Shown: positions 1-10,491, numbered from the stretch's first letter. The stretch is 64,000 bases of DNA from Halomonas sp. GD1P12 (GCF_025725645.1 NZ_CP107007.1:2976001-3040000); one strand, 5' to 3'. The notes: generated by a model from the sequence alone, not told the origin. Numbers and translations: made by a program.

Positions 1-1348
1 GTACCATGCAAAAACGGGTGTTACTTTGTGCGCTAGACATGGCCTGACACACAAGCTCTGCCAGCCGCTTGGTCGCCCCCATCACGTTGGTCGGCCGCAC
101 GGCCTTGTCTGTAGAAATCAGCACAAAGTCGCTGACACCGCTGGCGACGGCTGCCCGCGCGCAGTTGAGCGTGCCAATGGCATTGTTGACCAACCCCTCT
201 TCCACGTTGTGCTCGACCATGGGCACGTGCTTATAGGCCGCCGCGTGGTAAACCGTCTGCACCTGGTAGTAGGTCATGACGGATTGAAGGCGCTCGGTGT
301 GCTGCACCGATCCCAATAACGCCAGTACCTCTACATGCTCCAGCCCTTCTTCCTGGGCAAGGCCACGCAGGTCCTGCTCGACGCAGTACAGGTTGTATTC
401 AGACACTTCCAAAAGCAGCAGCCTGGTAGGATGCTGGCGTAAAATTTGCCGACACAGTTCGCTACCGATCGATCCACCCGCCCCGGTGACTAGTACCACC
501 TTATCGGAGATATTGGCACCAATCAGGTCAGGGTTGGGCGGTACCGGGTCGCGCCCCAGCAGGTCCTCGACGGCCACATCGCGAATTTCTGTGGTCTTGG
601 CCTTGCCAGTAATCACATCGGCCATGCCGGGAACCGTTTGTACCGGGACCGTCACGTCTTCCAGTGACTCGAGAATTTCCCGACGGCGCGCGTGGCTCGC
701 GCTGGGCAGCGCCAGCAGAATTTTTTCAACCCCATAAACATCGATCAGGCCTTGAACGGCGCGGGGATGATGAACCTTGAGCCCCTGGATAGTGGAGCGC
801 TGTACTTCGCTGTCATCATCCACGAAGCATACGGGCTCGTATTCGTTCCCACTACGAAACGACACGACCAGCTGTCGCCCAGAGCTGCCCGCGCCATAAA
901 TCAATACACGCGTTTTGTAACGTACCTGACCGCGAGAGTAGAGTGATCTCAATACCGCTCGTACGCCGCCGATGGTCAACATGGCGAGCATGGCGTAAAT
1001 GAAAGGTACCGAACGAGGAATAGGTAAAAGCGCGACGTAGTTGACCACGATCAGTACCATCGTGGATGCTAATACGCCGGCTAGAACGGTCGTCGCCGCC
1101 TGCATGTCCATGAAGCGGATGATTGCTCGGTAGAATCCCAGTCGCGCAAAGATGAAAAGACTAATAGGAATAATGGCAGGTAAGACCAGCCAGACGTTGG
1201 AGTTGGACACAAAGGACCAACCATCTAGCCGCAAGAACATGGCCAGCAGAAAGCTAACCGTTATCAGCCCGGCATCAACCACTAACTGAATCAGGCGTTT
1301 TTGAGGTCTTGGCAGACGAAATAAGGGGTGCAATAAGCGCGATAACAT
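1..1348 (-). CDS. CapD/PglF-type NDP-sugar 4,6-dehydratase, 3' end cut by window
   Basis: This is the first 449 codons of a membrane-bound nucleoside-diphosphate-sugar epimerase/dehydratase; the reading frame stays open to the left edge. The start is ATG at 1348, with GGAG nine bases upstream. The N-terminal 130 residues are hydrophobic, with several predicted membrane segments. A first Rossmann motif (GAGSSGRQL) sits near residue 150, and the catalytic SDR domain begins near residue 285 with TGAGGSIGSEL. Further on are the family motifs HAAAYKHVPMVE and STDKAVRPTNVMGATKR. Full-length relatives (WbpM, PglF, FlaA1-long type) are about 600-670 residues and convert UDP-GlcNAc to a 4-keto-6-deoxy sugar. 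The DegT aminotransferase, acetyltransferase and PglC-like transferase in the same locus suggest the bacillosamine route. That link is inferred; the family call is firm. Confidence 0.92.
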   Translation of the reverse strand, partial: MLSRLLHPLFRLPRPQKRLIQLVVDAGLITVSFLLAMFLRLDGWSFVSNSNVWLVLPAIIPISLFIFARLGFYRAIIRFMDMQAATTVLAGVLASTMVLIVVNYVALLPIPRSVPFIYAMLAMLTIGGVRAVLRSLYSRGQVRYKTRVLIYGAGSSGRQLVVSFRSGNEYEPVCFVDDDSEVQRSTIQGLKVHHPRAVQGLIDVYGVEKILLALPSASHARRREILESLEDVTVPVQTVPGMADVITGKAKTTEIRDVAVEDLLGRDPVPPNPDLIGANISDKVVLVTGAGGSIGSELCRQILRQHPTRLLLLEVSEYNLYCVEQDLRGLAQEEGLEHVEVLALLGSVQHTERLQSVMTYYQVQTVYHAAAYKHVPMVEHNVEEGLVNNAIGTLNCARAAVASGVSDFVLISTDKAVRPTNVMGATKRLAELVCQAMSSAQSNTRFCMV

Positions 1349-1867
1349 AGCAGTCGACTCCAATTCAGCTCAACGAGCGCTCGAATTCACGAGCTGTCGA
1401 TACGGCATTCACCGTTTACTACGGTGTTTGGAGCAGTTTTACGTACTGTTTCGGATTAGTTTTATCATACCTTTGCCTACATCCTTGTACTATTGAGCAG
1501 TTTAAAATCAATGCTGTCCACACGCAGATAAATGTGTTGATGGCTTAAATTCAGCAAGTTACCTGCATATTAAAGTATGCAGCGTAGACATTATTCGTGC
1601 CCATTAAGGCGAGCTGATAAGATAAGTATCAGGAGGGCATTTCTTTATACCGGACCCAGTATGACAACAGCATTACATCCAGCGAAGAGCGCTTGATCGT
1701 TCAAGCCGACGCGACAAGTATTATAATTTCTATAGCCTTTATTTTTTATAAATTATCGTATGATTTTTCTAGTCAAACCATTGCCTTTTAAGTAGCAAAA
1801 AAACGGCCATTAATCGCAATTTATTACTTTTTTTTTCAAAACCAATCCAGGTTAAAAAAATGACGTA
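1349..1867. other. A+T-rich non-coding leader upstream of the dehydratase gene
   Basis: About 520 bases without a convincing gene on either strand. The stretch from about 1730 to 1867 is strongly A+T-rich with long T runs. It separates the O-antigen ligase-like gene from the capD/pglF-like gene, both read leftwards, and is long enough for a separate promoter. A TATGAT hexamer on the minus strand near 1465-1470 could be a -10 box, but no good -35 lies at the right distance, so I do not call a promoter. No terminator-grade hairpin was found. Confidence 0.5.
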
Positions 1868-3151
1868 TTATTCGGCAGTTGTTTTCAAAGACGTTTTGAA
1901 AGGCTCTTTAGAATGTGCATGACGGTTTACAACGGCTGCCACGCACACCACCAACCAAACCCAATAGGCAGCCAGTACTATCGGATAGGCGAAGAAGGCA
2001 TAGCTCAAGCCAAAATCAAAAAATAGTAGCGCCAGTAGACAGCCTGCTAGCGCTAGTGGATCCCGATCCGGGCATCCCCCGTGTAGCCGCCGCGCAAAAA
2101 ACCAAAGCGGCGCCACGTACAGCAATAATGTCGCCAGCCCCCCCAACGCACCATAGCGTAACCAGGCATTCAGAATATCGTTGTGAGCATGCCAGTGCTC
2201 GGTGACACCACTACTTACACGACCCTGCTCATTGAGCGTTTTCAAAACATTGCGATACTCCTGAAGGCGATACCCCGACCACGGCCGCTCGGCAATCAAC
2301 TGCAGAGTGACTCGATAGAGCTCGAGACGAACGCCGATCGATCCGTGCGCCTCGCCATTCAGGTAATCAAGGCTTTCACTCATCGCGCTGTTCACCCGCT
2401 GCTGTACACCGGTCTGGGGCAGCGAGTAAAGCCCAATGACCAGCACGGCGATCACGACCGAGATCCCCCCGCGCAAGCGCAAGGGCCACTTCCGGCCATA
2501 AGCGCGATAGAGCATCCACACTGTCAACGGCAGCGCCAGCCAGCCACCCCGCGTACCGGAAAGCAGAGAAGCGTCAAGCCCTCCCAACGCTCCTGCTGCT
2601 ACTAGCATTACCCAGCCCCAGCGTTTAGGCTGCTGCCATGCCCAAGGCAACCCAGCCAAACAGACAACCCCCGCCGCGAGCGAAAAGTTGCCAAACAGAA
2701 TAGCGTGAAAAGGGGCCTGTCCACTTGCCCGCTCAACGCCCTGACCTGCGAACTGCCATAATGCCCACGCACCCACAGCGGCTCCGGTCACGGCGAACGC
2801 CACAAAAACGTTCGCGGCGCTTACATAAAGCCTGGGCAAGGCACAAACCGTTAACACGCTCAGCAGTAAAACAAGGAGCCGAGGCCATTCGTCCTGCCAC
2901 GTCTGCGGCCCTTGCACAGCACAAGCCAGTAGGGTGGCTGCCGCACAAAAAATGGGTAACAGGACGAGGTATCGAGCCAGCCTAGTGGCTTTTTTAAAAC
3001 GCCCGCTGACTAATTCAAAACCACCTAAAACGGCTAGCGCGCCCAACGCTAACCATCCGCCATTGGGTAGGAGCAGCGGCGCAGCGATTAAAAAGCTAGT
3101 GCCGAAAAAAATCAGGGAAGTGTTTCGCAGCATCATCAGTTTTAAACACAT
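1868..3151 (-). CDS. O-antigen ligase / Wzy-type polymerase family membrane protein
   Basis: A 427-residue polytopic membrane protein with about ten hydrophobic segments and one long periplasmic loop between residues 245 and 325. It belongs to the Wzy_C (O-antigen ligase/polymerase) family. The signature before the large loop (SGTRGGWLALPL) and the loop motif HAHNDILNAWLRYG, with its conserved histidines, are both visible. Members either ligate undecaprenyl-linked glycan to lipid A core (WaaL) or polymerise repeat units. The locus also has an EpsG-type candidate polymerase, so this protein may be the ligase, or the roles may be reversed; the sequence does not decide. The start is uncertain (ATG at 3151, or 3136 or 3133); none has a strong Shine-Dalgarno. 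Confidence 0.85.
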   Translation of the reverse strand: MCLKLMMLRNTSLIFFGTSFLIAAPLLLPNGGWLALGALAVLGGFELVSGRFKKATRLARYLVLLPIFCAAATLLACAVQGPQTWQDEWPRLLVLLLSVLTVCALPRLYVSAANVFVAFAVTGAAVGAWALWQFAGQGVERASGQAPFHAILFGNFSLAAGVVCLAGLPWAWQQPKRWGWVMLVAAGALGGLDASLLSGTRGGWLALPLTVWMLYRAYGRKWPLRLRGGISVVIAVLVIGLYSLPQTGVQQRVNSAMSESLDYLNGEAHGSIGVRLELYRVTLQLIAERPWSGYRLQEYRNVLKTLNEQGRVSSGVTEHWHAHNDILNAWLRYGALGGLATLLLYVAPLWFFARRLHGGCPDRDPLALAGCLLALLFFDFGLSYAFFAYPIVLAAYWVWLVVCVAAVVNRHAHSKEPFKTSLKTTAE

Positions 3152-3179
3152 GGGAGCTTGTTAGCGTTGGAAGAGATGG

Positions 3180-3944
3180 CTAATGCTCAACATCGACCAT
3201 TAAAAGCCCCAGCGTCTCGTACAGCGCCCGTTCGGTTTTGTGTAGCTGGCTCGCCGAAGGAATCCAGTAGCGAACGCTATGAGGCGACTCGAACTGCGTT
3301 AAAAAATGGGTCGGGGCAGCGACAGGTAAAAGCCCTACCGCTTGAAAGTGGCGCATGGCACGCGGCATATGGGAAGCAGAGGTGACCAGTATGACTGGTG
3401 CGCCCTCCCCTACTAAATCACGAACCGCTCGGGCTTCCTGGCCGGTATCGGTTGGCCAATCCAGTACGCGTATGGATTGCCGTGGCACGCCCAATGCATG
3501 CGCGGCTTCGAGATAACCCCGAGCTACTGGCGCTATCGAAGTATCACGGGCGGCCCCTGACACGACTAGCGGCACATCCTGTAATTCACGCCATAACCGT
3601 ATGCCTTCCATTAGGCGAAGCGCTGAGCTTTCACTCAGTTTGGCTACGCTGGAAACAAGCGCCTGCGGCTGCCAGCCTCCGCCCAGCACCACTATCGCAG
3701 CAGGCGCCTCTACGTCAGCGACATCCAAAAGCGCCGGGTAGCGCGTTTCGATCGGCGCCAACAAGCGCTCTGCAATCGGTGCCCAGCTAGCCAAGAGTAG
3801 AACCGTCAGCCCCAGAGCAGATAGCGCACGCCCCGAGTACAAACGTTTTAGCCAAACCAACCCTAACCCCAAGAACAGCAAAGCCATGCTTATCGGCAAG
3901 GGCATTAAAAGCGGCGGCGTAAGGCTTTTTATTAAATCGTACAT
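3180..3944 (-). CDS. elyC: ElyC-type envelope biogenesis factor (YdcF/DUF218 family)
   Basis: A 254-residue protein with two N-terminal membrane segments (about residues 10-55) followed by a DUF218 domain. Motifs typical of ElyC are IVVLGGGW, LRLMEGIRLWREL, the DTGQEA region and VTSASHMPRAM. In Escherichia coli, ElyC affects peptidoglycan assembly at low temperature and has been linked to undecaprenyl-phosphate carrier use. I chose ATG 3944 over 3956 because AAGG lies five bases before it. The gene sits between tviC and the O-antigen ligase-like gene on the same strand, so a role in lipid-carrier supply for glycan assembly is plausible but inferred. Confidence 0.85.
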   Translation of the reverse strand: MYDLIKSLTPPLLMPLPISMALLFLGLGLVWLKRLYSGRALSALGLTVLLLASWAPIAERLLAPIETRYPALLDVADVEAPAAIVVLGGGWQPQALVSSVAKLSESSALRLMEGIRLWRELQDVPLVVSGAARDTSIAPVARGYLEAAHALGVPRQSIRVLDWPTDTGQEARAVRDLVGEGAPVILVTSASHMPRAMRHFQAVGLLPVAAPTHFLTQFESPHSVRYWIPSASQLHKTERALYETLGLLMVDVEH

Positions 3945-4045
3945 GGCAGCCTTCATTGGCGCTTTCTATTCAAAGGGCCCCACCGCTGCGAGCTTCAAAC
4001 AGATGGTCTTCGATACTTTCAAGCAATTTAAGTCGCTATGGCACT

Positions 4046-5083
4046 TTACTGCCGAAAATAGTTCAGATACCAGGGCATGGCTTCGCCAATACCGTCGACG
4101 ATGGTGTGGCTGGGCGCATAGCCCAACAAGCGAGCTGCCTTGGTGATATCCGCTTGAGAATGGCGCACGTCACCTGCTCGGAAATCCCGATATGTCGGGT
4201 CTTCTGTATAACTGACACCCTGCTCAGCCAGCCCGTTGCGCAAGTATTCGAACAATTGGTTTAGCGTTGTACGACCACTCACGGCTACGTTATACACCTC
4301 GCCCTGCGCTACGTCTTCCGCGGTTGCCGCCAGCAGGTTGGCCTGCACGGCGTTAGCGATATAGCAGAAATCTCGGCTGGTTTCGCCATCGCCGTTAATG
4401 AAAAGCGTTTCATCCTGCAGCATGGCGCCGGCCCACTTGGGAATGACCGCTGCATAGGCTCCATTGGGATTTTGCCGTTTTCCAAAAACGTTGAAGTAGC
4501 GCAGACCGGTGGCTTTAAAATTGTAGGTGCGAGCGAACACATCAGCATACATCTCGTTCACCACCTTGGTGACAGCATACGGCGATAGCGGCTTGCCTAT
4601 GCACTCTTCCACCTTGGGTAGCGCTGGATGATCGCCATAGGTAGAGCTCGAGGCTGCATATACAAAACTTCTTACTTCGGCGTCCTTGGCCGCCACCAGC
4701 ATGTTCAGATGGCCCGTGATGTTAGCAGCGTTGGTCGCGATCGGGTCCTCAATTGAGCGCGGCACGGAGCCAAGCGCGGCCTGATGCAATACGTGATCGA
4801 CCGACTGCCCATCGACCTGCATGGCCGCGCGGCAGGTATCGGGATCGCGAATGTCTCCTTCGATAAAGCTAAAGCGTGCCCACTGCTCGGCGCTTACCAG
4901 AGAACGCACCTCATCCAGATTGGCCTGAAAACCGGTGGCGAAGTTATCCAATCCCACCACGCGTTGATCGAGTTTCAAAAGCGCTTCGATTAGATTACTG
5001 CCAATGAAACCGGCACAACCGGTCACAAGCCAGGTACGAGGAGTGGCCTTCAGCTCGGCCTGGAGCGATACAATTCGACTCAT
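4046..5083 (-). CDS. tviC: UDP-N-acetylhexosamine C4-epimerase (TviC/WbpP)
   Basis: A 345-residue extended short-chain dehydrogenase. The NAD-binding motif is [10 protein letters not shown] near residue 21 and the catalytic YxxxK is in the SPYAVTK segment. The N-terminal extension before the Rossmann motif and the [14 protein letters not shown] segment match the TviC/WbpP subgroup, which interconverts the N-acetylated UDP-hexosamines or their uronic acids rather than plain UDP-glucose. The start at 5083 has AAGGAA upstream. It lies 48 bases after tviB on the same strand. The pair is the known two-step source of UDP-GalNAcA for Vi antigen and for some O-antigens. Confidence 0.93.
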   Translation of the reverse strand: MSRIVSLQAELKATPRTWLVTGCAGFIGSNLIEALLKLDQRVVGLDNFATGFQANLDEVRSLVSAEQWARFSFIEGDIRDPDTCRAAMQVDGQSVDHVLHQAALGSVPRSIEDPIATNAANITGHLNMLVAAKDAEVRSFVYAASSSTYGDHPALPKVEECIGKPLSPYAVTKVVNEMYADVFARTYNFKATGLRYFNVFGKRQNPNGAYAAVIPKWAGAMLQDETLFINGDGETSRDFCYIANAVQANLLAATAEDVAQGEVYNVAVSGRTTLNQLFEYLRNGLAEQGVSYTEDPTYRDFRAGDVRHSQADITKAARLLGYAPSHTIVDGIGEAMPWYLNYFRQ

Positions 5084-5131
5084 TGCATTCCTTGATACGT
5101 GGTGAGATCGTTTTACATCGAAGCGCTCGAC

Positions 5132-6409
5132 TTACAGTCGCAGGTCGGCGTCATGTTTCGGCAGCACGTATTTTAAATCGTAAAGTACATGCTCAGGCTT
5201 ACCCCAGACACGAATACCCTGCGCGCCCAGCTCACAAAACTCCCGGTGCGCAACGGCCAGTATCATCGCATCATAAGCACCCGCCTTGGGGCTCTCGACG
5301 GGAGTAATACCGTATTCAGCTTCGGCTTCCGCTTTACTGACCTGAGGATCATACACATCGACGCAGACGCCGTAATCGGCCAGCTCGGCTAGAATATCGA
5401 CGACACGCGTGTTGCGAAGGTCAGGGCAGTTCTCTTTAAAGGTCAACCCCAGTACCAGAACGCGCGAGCCTTCAACGTGAATACGCCGCTTGATCATTTG
5501 CTTGACCAACTGACCCGCTACATAGGCGCCCATGGCATCGTTCAAACGGCGCCCTGCCAGAATCATTTCCGGATGATAGCCGACTTGCTGGGCCTTGTGC
5601 GTGAGGTAGTAGGGATCCACACCAATACAGTGACCACCCACCAACCCCGGACGAAAAGGCAGAAAGTTCCACTTGGTGCCAGCGGCCTGGAGCACTTCTT
5701 CGGTATCGATATCCAGTCGATTAAAGATCAGCGCTAGCTCGTTGATCAAGGCAATATTGATGTCGCGCTGCGTGTTTTCGATCACCTTGGCTGCCTCGGC
5801 GACGCGAATGCTACTGGCCAAGTGAGTTCCTGCAGTAATGACCTTACGGTAAAGCGCATCGACAAACTCTCCGGTTTCGGCCGTAGAGCCCGAGGTGACT
5901 TTTTTAATGGTGGTAACGCGGTGCTCCTTGTCACCCGGATTGATCCTTTCCGGGCTATAGCCCGCAAAGAAATCCTGGTTGTACACCAACCCGGACACCC
6001 GCTCGACGACAGGAATACACTTCTCTTCCGTGGCCCCGGGATACACAGTGCTTTCGTAAATCACCACGTCGCCTTTGGAAATTACCTGACCTATCGTTTC
6101 GCTGGCTTTAATCAGCGGGGTGAGGTCGGGCTGACGGCTGGCATCGATCGGCGTGGGCACGGTCACGATATAGACGTTACACGCGCGCAGTGCTTCGAGC
6201 TCGCTGGCAAAGCTTAGCTGTTTGGCTTTCGCCATCAGCGCGGGCTCGACCTCCAGAGTATGGTCTATGCCATCGCGCAGCTCAGTAACGCGCCCCTTAT
6301 TGATATCGAACCCTACTGTGGGTAAGACTTTACCAAACTCGACGGCCAATGGCAGGCCCACATAACCAAGACCAATGACCCCCAGATGGACGTTATCAAT
6401 ATTAGGCAC
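5132..6409 (-). CDS. tviB: UDP-N-acetylhexosamine 6-dehydrogenase (TviB/WbpO)
   Basis: A 425-residue nucleotide-sugar dehydrogenase of the UDP-Glc/GDP-Man dehydrogenase family. The N-terminal NAD site is [15 protein letters not shown]. The catalytic cysteine lies in [12 protein letters not shown] near residue 260, and the C-terminal domain carries [15 protein letters not shown]. Members of the TviB/WbpO branch oxidise UDP-GlcNAc or UDP-GalNAc twice at C6, giving the uronic acid. The start is a GTG at 6409 preceded by GAAAGGAAG. It is followed by tviC and preceded by about 400 bases of non-coding DNA, so tviB probably heads its own transcript. Confidence 0.94.
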   Translation of the reverse strand: MPNIDNVHLGVIGLGYVGLPLAVEFGKVLPTVGFDINKGRVTELRDGIDHTLEVEPALMAKAKQLSFASELEALRACNVYIVTVPTPIDASRQPDLTPLIKASETIGQVISKGDVVIYESTVYPGATEEKCIPVVERVSGLVYNQDFFAGYSPERINPGDKEHRVTTIKKVTSGSTAETGEFVDALYRKVITAGTHLASSIRVAEAAKVIENTQRDINIALINELALIFNRLDIDTEEVLQAAGTKWNFLPFRPGLVGGHCIGVDPYYLTHKAQQVGYHPEMILAGRRLNDAMGAYVAGQLVKQMIKRRIHVEGSRVLVLGLTFKENCPDLRNTRVVDILAELADYGVCVDVYDPQVSKAEAEAEYGITPVESPKAGAYDAMILAVAHREFCELGAQGIRVWGKPEHVLYDLKYVLPKHDADLRL

Positions 6410-6816
6410 GGACGCTTCCTTTCAATGAGCATGAGAGTAATGAGATAGTAATATCTCACCAATACGGCAATACTAAACCGCCAGCTACACGAGCACTACA
6501 GCTCTTTAGAGCTTTCGATTTCACATCACCAACGCTTTCACTCTTTTTTTCAAAAAGTGTGGCAAAACACTAATTCAAGCTCATGCAAGCATAAGTAAAA
6601 GAGCGCGTGGTGAAATACTAGAAAACCCACGCCTACCTCAACAAACTTCTAGTTATCAGGACCTACCTTGACTTATTAGATATGTAATTTTTGGCGGGCA
6701 GATCCATGGTGCTAAACAATAAAAGCAAAAAAGCTTCCACGCTCACTGACTTATTAAAAAGCACATGGCACTTCCTTTATGATAAGCGCAGACTTAACGC
6801 TTATTAACCCGCTGCA
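6410..6816. other. Non-coding spacer between galE and tviB
   Basis: About 400 bases with no supported gene, more A+T-rich than the flanking genes. Immediately after the galE stop is a short inverted repeat, ATAAGCG (6782-6788) with CGCTTAT (6798-6804). It is too weak and lacks a T run, so I do not call it a terminator. The spacer is the natural place for a tviB promoter, but I could not pick hexamers with confidence. Confidence 0.5.
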
Positions 6817-7833
6817 CTAACGATACCCTTGGGGATTTCTCTGCTGCCAGCGCCAGGTATCGACCATCATCGTGGTTAAATCACGTTTGGCTTTCCATAC
6901 CAATTCACGCTCTGCCAAGGTGGGATCCGACCAGCAAGTCGCAACGTCACCGGGCCGCCTGGATTCAATACGATAAGGAATAGTTACCCCCGATGCGCGT
7001 TCAAAAGCATCGATAACTTCCAACACCGAATATCCCTGGCCTGTCCCAAGGTTCCACGTATAGCAATCATTCTTGTTATTCAGTAACGTGTTCAGTGCAC
7101 ACAGATGCCCCTCTGCCAAGTCCATGACATGAATATAATCGCGTACACCGGTCCCATCCGGAGTAGCGTAATCACTGCCGTAAACGGCTAAACAGTCGCG
7201 GCGCCCAACCGCGACCTGGGCAACATAAGGCAATAAGTTGTTTGGAATCCCCTGAGGGTCTTCGCCTATTTGACCGCTTTCGTGCGCGCCTACCGGATTG
7301 AAATAACGCAAGCGCGCGATCGACCAACGCGTATCAGAGTGTGCAAGGTCCTGAAGGACTTCTTCAACCATGAGCTTTGATCGACCATACGGATTGGTAG
7401 GCTTACCGGTAGGAAGCCCTTCATGTAGCGGCATGGGATGCTCGTCCCCGTATACCGTCGCTGACGAACTGAATACAAGCTTAAAAACACCCGCGGCCTG
7501 CATGGCCTGACAAAGCGTTACGGTTCCGGAAACGTTGTTTTCGTAATAGCCGAGCGGCTGACTCACGCTTTCGCCCACGGCCTTTAGACCGGCAAAATGG
7601 ATGACTGCGCTAAATTCGTGCTCGTTCAGGAGGCGATCCAACACCCCCCTATCGCGGATATCTCCCTCCACAAACGTAAGCGTCCTTTCGGCGAGCGCTT
7701 CTACTCGAGCGAGTGACTCACGTGAAGCGTTGGCAAGATTATCCAGTACGACGACAGAGTACCCGGCTTCGAGGAGAGCCAACGCTGTGTGTGAACCAAT
7801 ATATCCCGCCCCACCGGTTACAAGGATAGTCAT
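6817..7833 (-). CDS. galE: UDP-glucose 4-epimerase
   Basis: A 338-residue GalE. The NAD motif is [19 protein letters not shown] at the N terminus. The epimerase signature GLKAVGESV is present, as is the catalytic YxxxK in NPYGRSK. The substrate region [12 protein letters not shown] and the C-terminal RRPGD are the usual GalE ones, and the length equals that of E. coli GalE (338). It interconverts UDP-glucose and UDP-galactose in the cytoplasm, supplying galactose for the repeat unit. The start overlaps the aminotransferase stop by four bases (ATGA), so translation is probably coupled. It closes the long overlapping glycan operon. Confidence 0.96.
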   Translation of the reverse strand: MTILVTGGAGYIGSHTALALLEAGYSVVVLDNLANASRESLARVEALAERTLTFVEGDIRDRGVLDRLLNEHEFSAVIHFAGLKAVGESVSQPLGYYENNVSGTVTLCQAMQAAGVFKLVFSSSATVYGDEHPMPLHEGLPTGKPTNPYGRSKLMVEEVLQDLAHSDTRWSIARLRYFNPVGAHESGQIGEDPQGIPNNLLPYVAQVAVGRRDCLAVYGSDYATPDGTGVRDYIHVMDLAEGHLCALNTLLNNKNDCYTWNLGTGQGYSVLEVIDAFERASGVTIPYRIESRRPGDVATCWSDPTLAERELVWKAKRDLTTMMVDTWRWQQRNPQGYR

Positions 7834-9035
7834 GGGTTGGCTCCCTTTTGAGTGGCAAGGCTCATTACTTCGCTAATCGCGTCACAGGTTTTTTGAATTT
7901 CCCTCTCCGTCAACGTAGGGTGGCACAAAAACATCAAGCTGGTTTCCCCCAGTTCCTTGGCGACAGTTAGCGGTTCTTCAGGCCGCCAGCCTGTACCGTC
8001 GAACGCCTTTTCCAAATAGACTTCAGAGCAGGAACCGGAAAAACATGGCACACCGCGATCCACGATTTCATTCATGATGCGATCACGGTCCCAATCCTGT
8101 TGGAGTTGAGAGGGTTCGACGAATACGTAGCACTTGTAGGCGGCGTGCTCGATGTACTCGGGCACCAAAGGCACGCGTAGCCCATCGCACTCACTAGCGG
8201 TTTGCCAGATCCGCTGGGCATTGGCTTGGCGAGCCGCTTTCCACTCCGGCATGAAGGTCAGTTGGATACGGCCGATAGCAGACTGCATTTCCGGCAGCCG
8301 CCAGTTGGTTCCAAAGCTTTCATGTAGCCAACGAAAGCCGGGCGGGTGCTCACGTTCGTAAACCGCTTCCCAACTTTTCCCATGATCCTTATAGGCCCAC
8401 ATTTTTCGCCAAAGCGCTTCGTCGTTGGTGGTGACCATGCCGCCTTCACCACCGGTCGTCATGATTTTATCCTGACAAAACGACCAGCAGCCGACGTGGC
8501 CAAAGCTACCGACGCTCTGGCCTTTGAACGTGGCGCCATGAGCCTGGGCGCAATCCTCGATAACGTGCAAACCGTGCTCGTTAGCCAGGGCCATGATGGA
8601 CTCCATGTCACAGGGCCAGCCCGCCAAATGAACGGCGATGATCGCGCGTGTATTGGGCGTGATCTTTTCGGCGATGGACATCGCGGTAACATTCTGTGAA
8701 TCATGGTCCACGTCGGCAAAAACCGGAACCGCGCCCGCGGTAACGATACTGGAAGCCGTCGCCAGGAAAGTACGCGATGTGGTAATTACCTCATCCTTAC
8801 CTCGCCCTTCTCCCTCACCAATACTTAATCCCTTTAATGCCAAATCCAGGGCTGTCGTGCCATTGGAAACTGCAATCGCGTATCCACAGTTGGCAAACTG
8901 AGCGAACTCACGTTCGAACTGACGACCTTCCTGGCCTGTCCAGTAGTTAACACGGTTGGAGAGCAGGACGCGCTGCACCGCTTGAGACTCTTCCTCGGAA
9001 AAGGAGGGCCATGGAGAAAAAGGGCCACTTAGCAT
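7830..9035 (-). CDS. DegT/DnrJ/EryC1/StrS sugar aminotransferase (PglE-like)
   Basis: A 401-residue PLP-dependent sugar aminotransferase. The PLP lysine is in [17 protein letters not shown] near residue 190, preceded by [11 protein letters not shown], whose aspartate binds the cofactor. The N-terminal [13 protein letters not shown] and [12 protein letters not shown] segments are typical of the family. Such enzymes transfer an amino group from glutamate to a keto-sugar nucleotide. Because a PglD-like acetyltransferase and PglC-like transferase lie directly upstream and a PglF-like dehydratase is in the same locus, the likely substrate is UDP-4-keto-6-deoxy-GlcNAc. This is inferred from context; related enzymes aminate C3 or C4 of other sugars. 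The start has AGGTGA upstream. Confidence 0.9.
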   Translation of the reverse strand: MLSGPFSPWPSFSEEESQAVQRVLLSNRVNYWTGQEGRQFEREFAQFANCGYAIAVSNGTTALDLALKGLSIGEGEGRGKDEVITTSRTFLATASSIVTAGAVPVFADVDHDSQNVTAMSIAEKITPNTRAIIAVHLAGWPCDMESIMALANEHGLHVIEDCAQAHGATFKGQSVGSFGHVGCWSFCQDKIMTTGGEGGMVTTNDEALWRKMWAYKDHGKSWEAVYEREHPPGFRWLHESFGTNWRLPEMQSAIGRIQLTFMPEWKAARQANAQRIWQTASECDGLRVPLVPEYIEHAAYKCYVFVEPSQLQQDWDRDRIMNEIVDRGVPCFSGSCSEVYLEKAFDGTGWRPEEPLTVAKELGETSLMFLCHPTLTEREIQKTCDAISEVMSLATQKGANP

Positions 9036-9080
9036 GCGATCACCTGATTTTAAAATAATTAAATGAAGGGGCAGAGCGAC

Positions 9081-9704
9081 TCATCGAATCACGGGTCGCG
9101 CAGGCACGCCAATTACCGTTTGACCATTTGAAATTTCAGAGACAACGACGGCCCCTGCTCCTACGGTAACGTTATGGCCAATATTCAACAGCTGTATCAC
9201 GCTTGCGCCAATGCCTATCCAGCTGGCTTCGCCAACCGTGACAGCGCCGGCCAATGAAGCGCCAGGGCACACGTGTGAGCCGTCGTGCAGGAGGCAGTCG
9301 TGATCAATACTGGCTCGCGTGTTAACCACGCACGCCTCGCCCACACGACTATCGATTTGTATAACGGCTCCTGCAAATATGACGCTACCTGCACCCAATG
9401 CCACAGTGCTACTGACATAAGCCGAGGGGTGGACGAGCGTTATCAAGGGAGCATCGAGGGCCTTGAGGTCTCGCGTTTTTTTCAACCGCACGTGATTATT
9501 GCCGATACCTACGATGACGCCATCGAAATCGTGCAACTGCTCCAATAATGCCCGGGTATCGCCAATAACGGGCCAAAGACCGTTACTTTGCAAGCTCGGC
9601 CAGGCATCATCGAAGAAGAGTATGTGCTGCCAGCCGCATAGAGACGCCGTCTCCGCAACGACCTTACCGTGACCGCTGGCGCCCAAAACGGCCAAGCGCT
9701 TCAT
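9081..9704 (-). CDS. PglD/NeuD-type sugar O/N-acetyltransferase
   Basis: A 207-residue protein with an N-terminal Rossmann-like PglB domain ([20 protein letters not shown]) and a C-terminal left-handed beta-helix made of imperfect hexapeptide repeats (about residues 95-200). This two-domain layout is that of PglD, which N-acetylates UDP-4-amino-sugars, and of NeuD sialic acid O-acetyltransferases. The histidine in SIDHDCLLHDGSHV matches the catalytic region. It overlaps the PglC-like gene by four bases and is followed by the aminotransferase. The three together suggest formation of a diacetamido sugar nucleotide. Confidence 0.88.
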   Translation of the reverse strand: MKRLAVLGASGHGKVVAETASLCGWQHILFFDDAWPSLQSNGLWPVIGDTRALLEQLHDFDGVIVGIGNNHVRLKKTRDLKALDAPLITLVHPSAYVSSTVALGAGSVIFAGAVIQIDSRVGEACVVNTRASIDHDCLLHDGSHVCPGASLAGAVTVGEASWIGIGASVIQLLNIGHNVTVGAGAVVVSEISNGQTVIGVPARPVIR

Positions 9705-10294
9705 TTGCCACTTCCCGTGAATTTGGTCATGGTCGCTTCACCTTCTGCGCTGATGCCATCCCTCACCAGCACCTTTTTCACAGTAAGCATCAGAATTTTC
9801 AAATCGAGCCAAAGAGAGTGGTTTTCTACATACCACACGTCCAGCTTGAACTTGTCGTCCCAGGAGATAGCGTTACGGCCGTTAATCTGTGCCCAACCGG
9901 TTACGCCGGGTCGCGCTTCATGACGCCGGTATTGCTCGGCGCTGTAAAGCGGCAAATACTCCATTAAAAGCGGCCGAGGACCGACCAGACTCATATCGCC
10001 CTTAAGCACATTCCAAAGCTCCGGCAGCTCGTCCAGACTAGTGGCACGTAGAAAATTACCAAAGCGGGTGAGGCGCTGATCATCTGGTAGCGGGTGACCT
10101 TGAGCATCATATGCATCCTTCATGGTACGGAATTTAACCATCTCAAACGGTTTTCCATGGAGGCCCGGACGAATCTGGCGAAACAGGATGGGGGAACCAA
10201 GTTTGCTACGAACGAGCAACGCCACTACCAAAAGCACGGGAGAAAGCAAGCTCAGGGCGAGCAGAGACACTAGAAAATCAAATAGTCGTTTCAT
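9701..10294 (-). CDS. Undecaprenyl-phosphate phosphoglycosyl transferase (PglC-like)
   Basis: A 197-residue small bacterial sugar transferase that starts repeat-unit synthesis by moving a phospho-sugar to undecaprenyl phosphate at the inner membrane. It has an N-terminal re-entrant hydrophobic helix (residues 1-30) with no extra multi-pass domain, as in PglC and unlike WcaJ/WbaP. Motifs are [10 protein letters not shown], the catalytic [19 protein letters not shown] (Asp-Glu dyad), GPRPLLMEY and [14 protein letters not shown]. The open frame extends upstream to 10558, but the family N terminus MKRLFDF begins at 10294, so I use that start. The cognate sugar is probably the diacetamido sugar made by the neighbouring enzymes. 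Confidence 0.9.
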   Translation of the reverse strand: MKRLFDFLVSLLALSLLSPVLLVVALLVRSKLGSPILFRQIRPGLHGKPFEMVKFRTMKDAYDAQGHPLPDDQRLTRFGNFLRATSLDELPELWNVLKGDMSLVGPRPLLMEYLPLYSAEQYRRHEARPGVTGWAQINGRNAISWDDKFKLDVWYVENHSLWLDLKILMLTVKKVLVRDGISAEGEATMTKFTGSGK

Positions 10295-10491
10295 TGGTAA
10301 ATCCAACGTATATATAAATGAAGATGATAATTTGCCAACGCGGCTATTCGTTGCAAGCGTCGCCCTGCGTAACACGATCCGAACGAAATCGAGCAAAGTC
10401 ACGGCTCTTAAAACGGCTTTAAAGATAGTGATTTGATGCCATACGCCTTTTCGCTTGCACAGCCACTGATCAGCCGAACGACGGCCTCGGA

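Noticed and set aside
6782..6804. Short inverted repeat after galE
   Set aside because: Seven base pairs without a T run; not enough for a terminator call.
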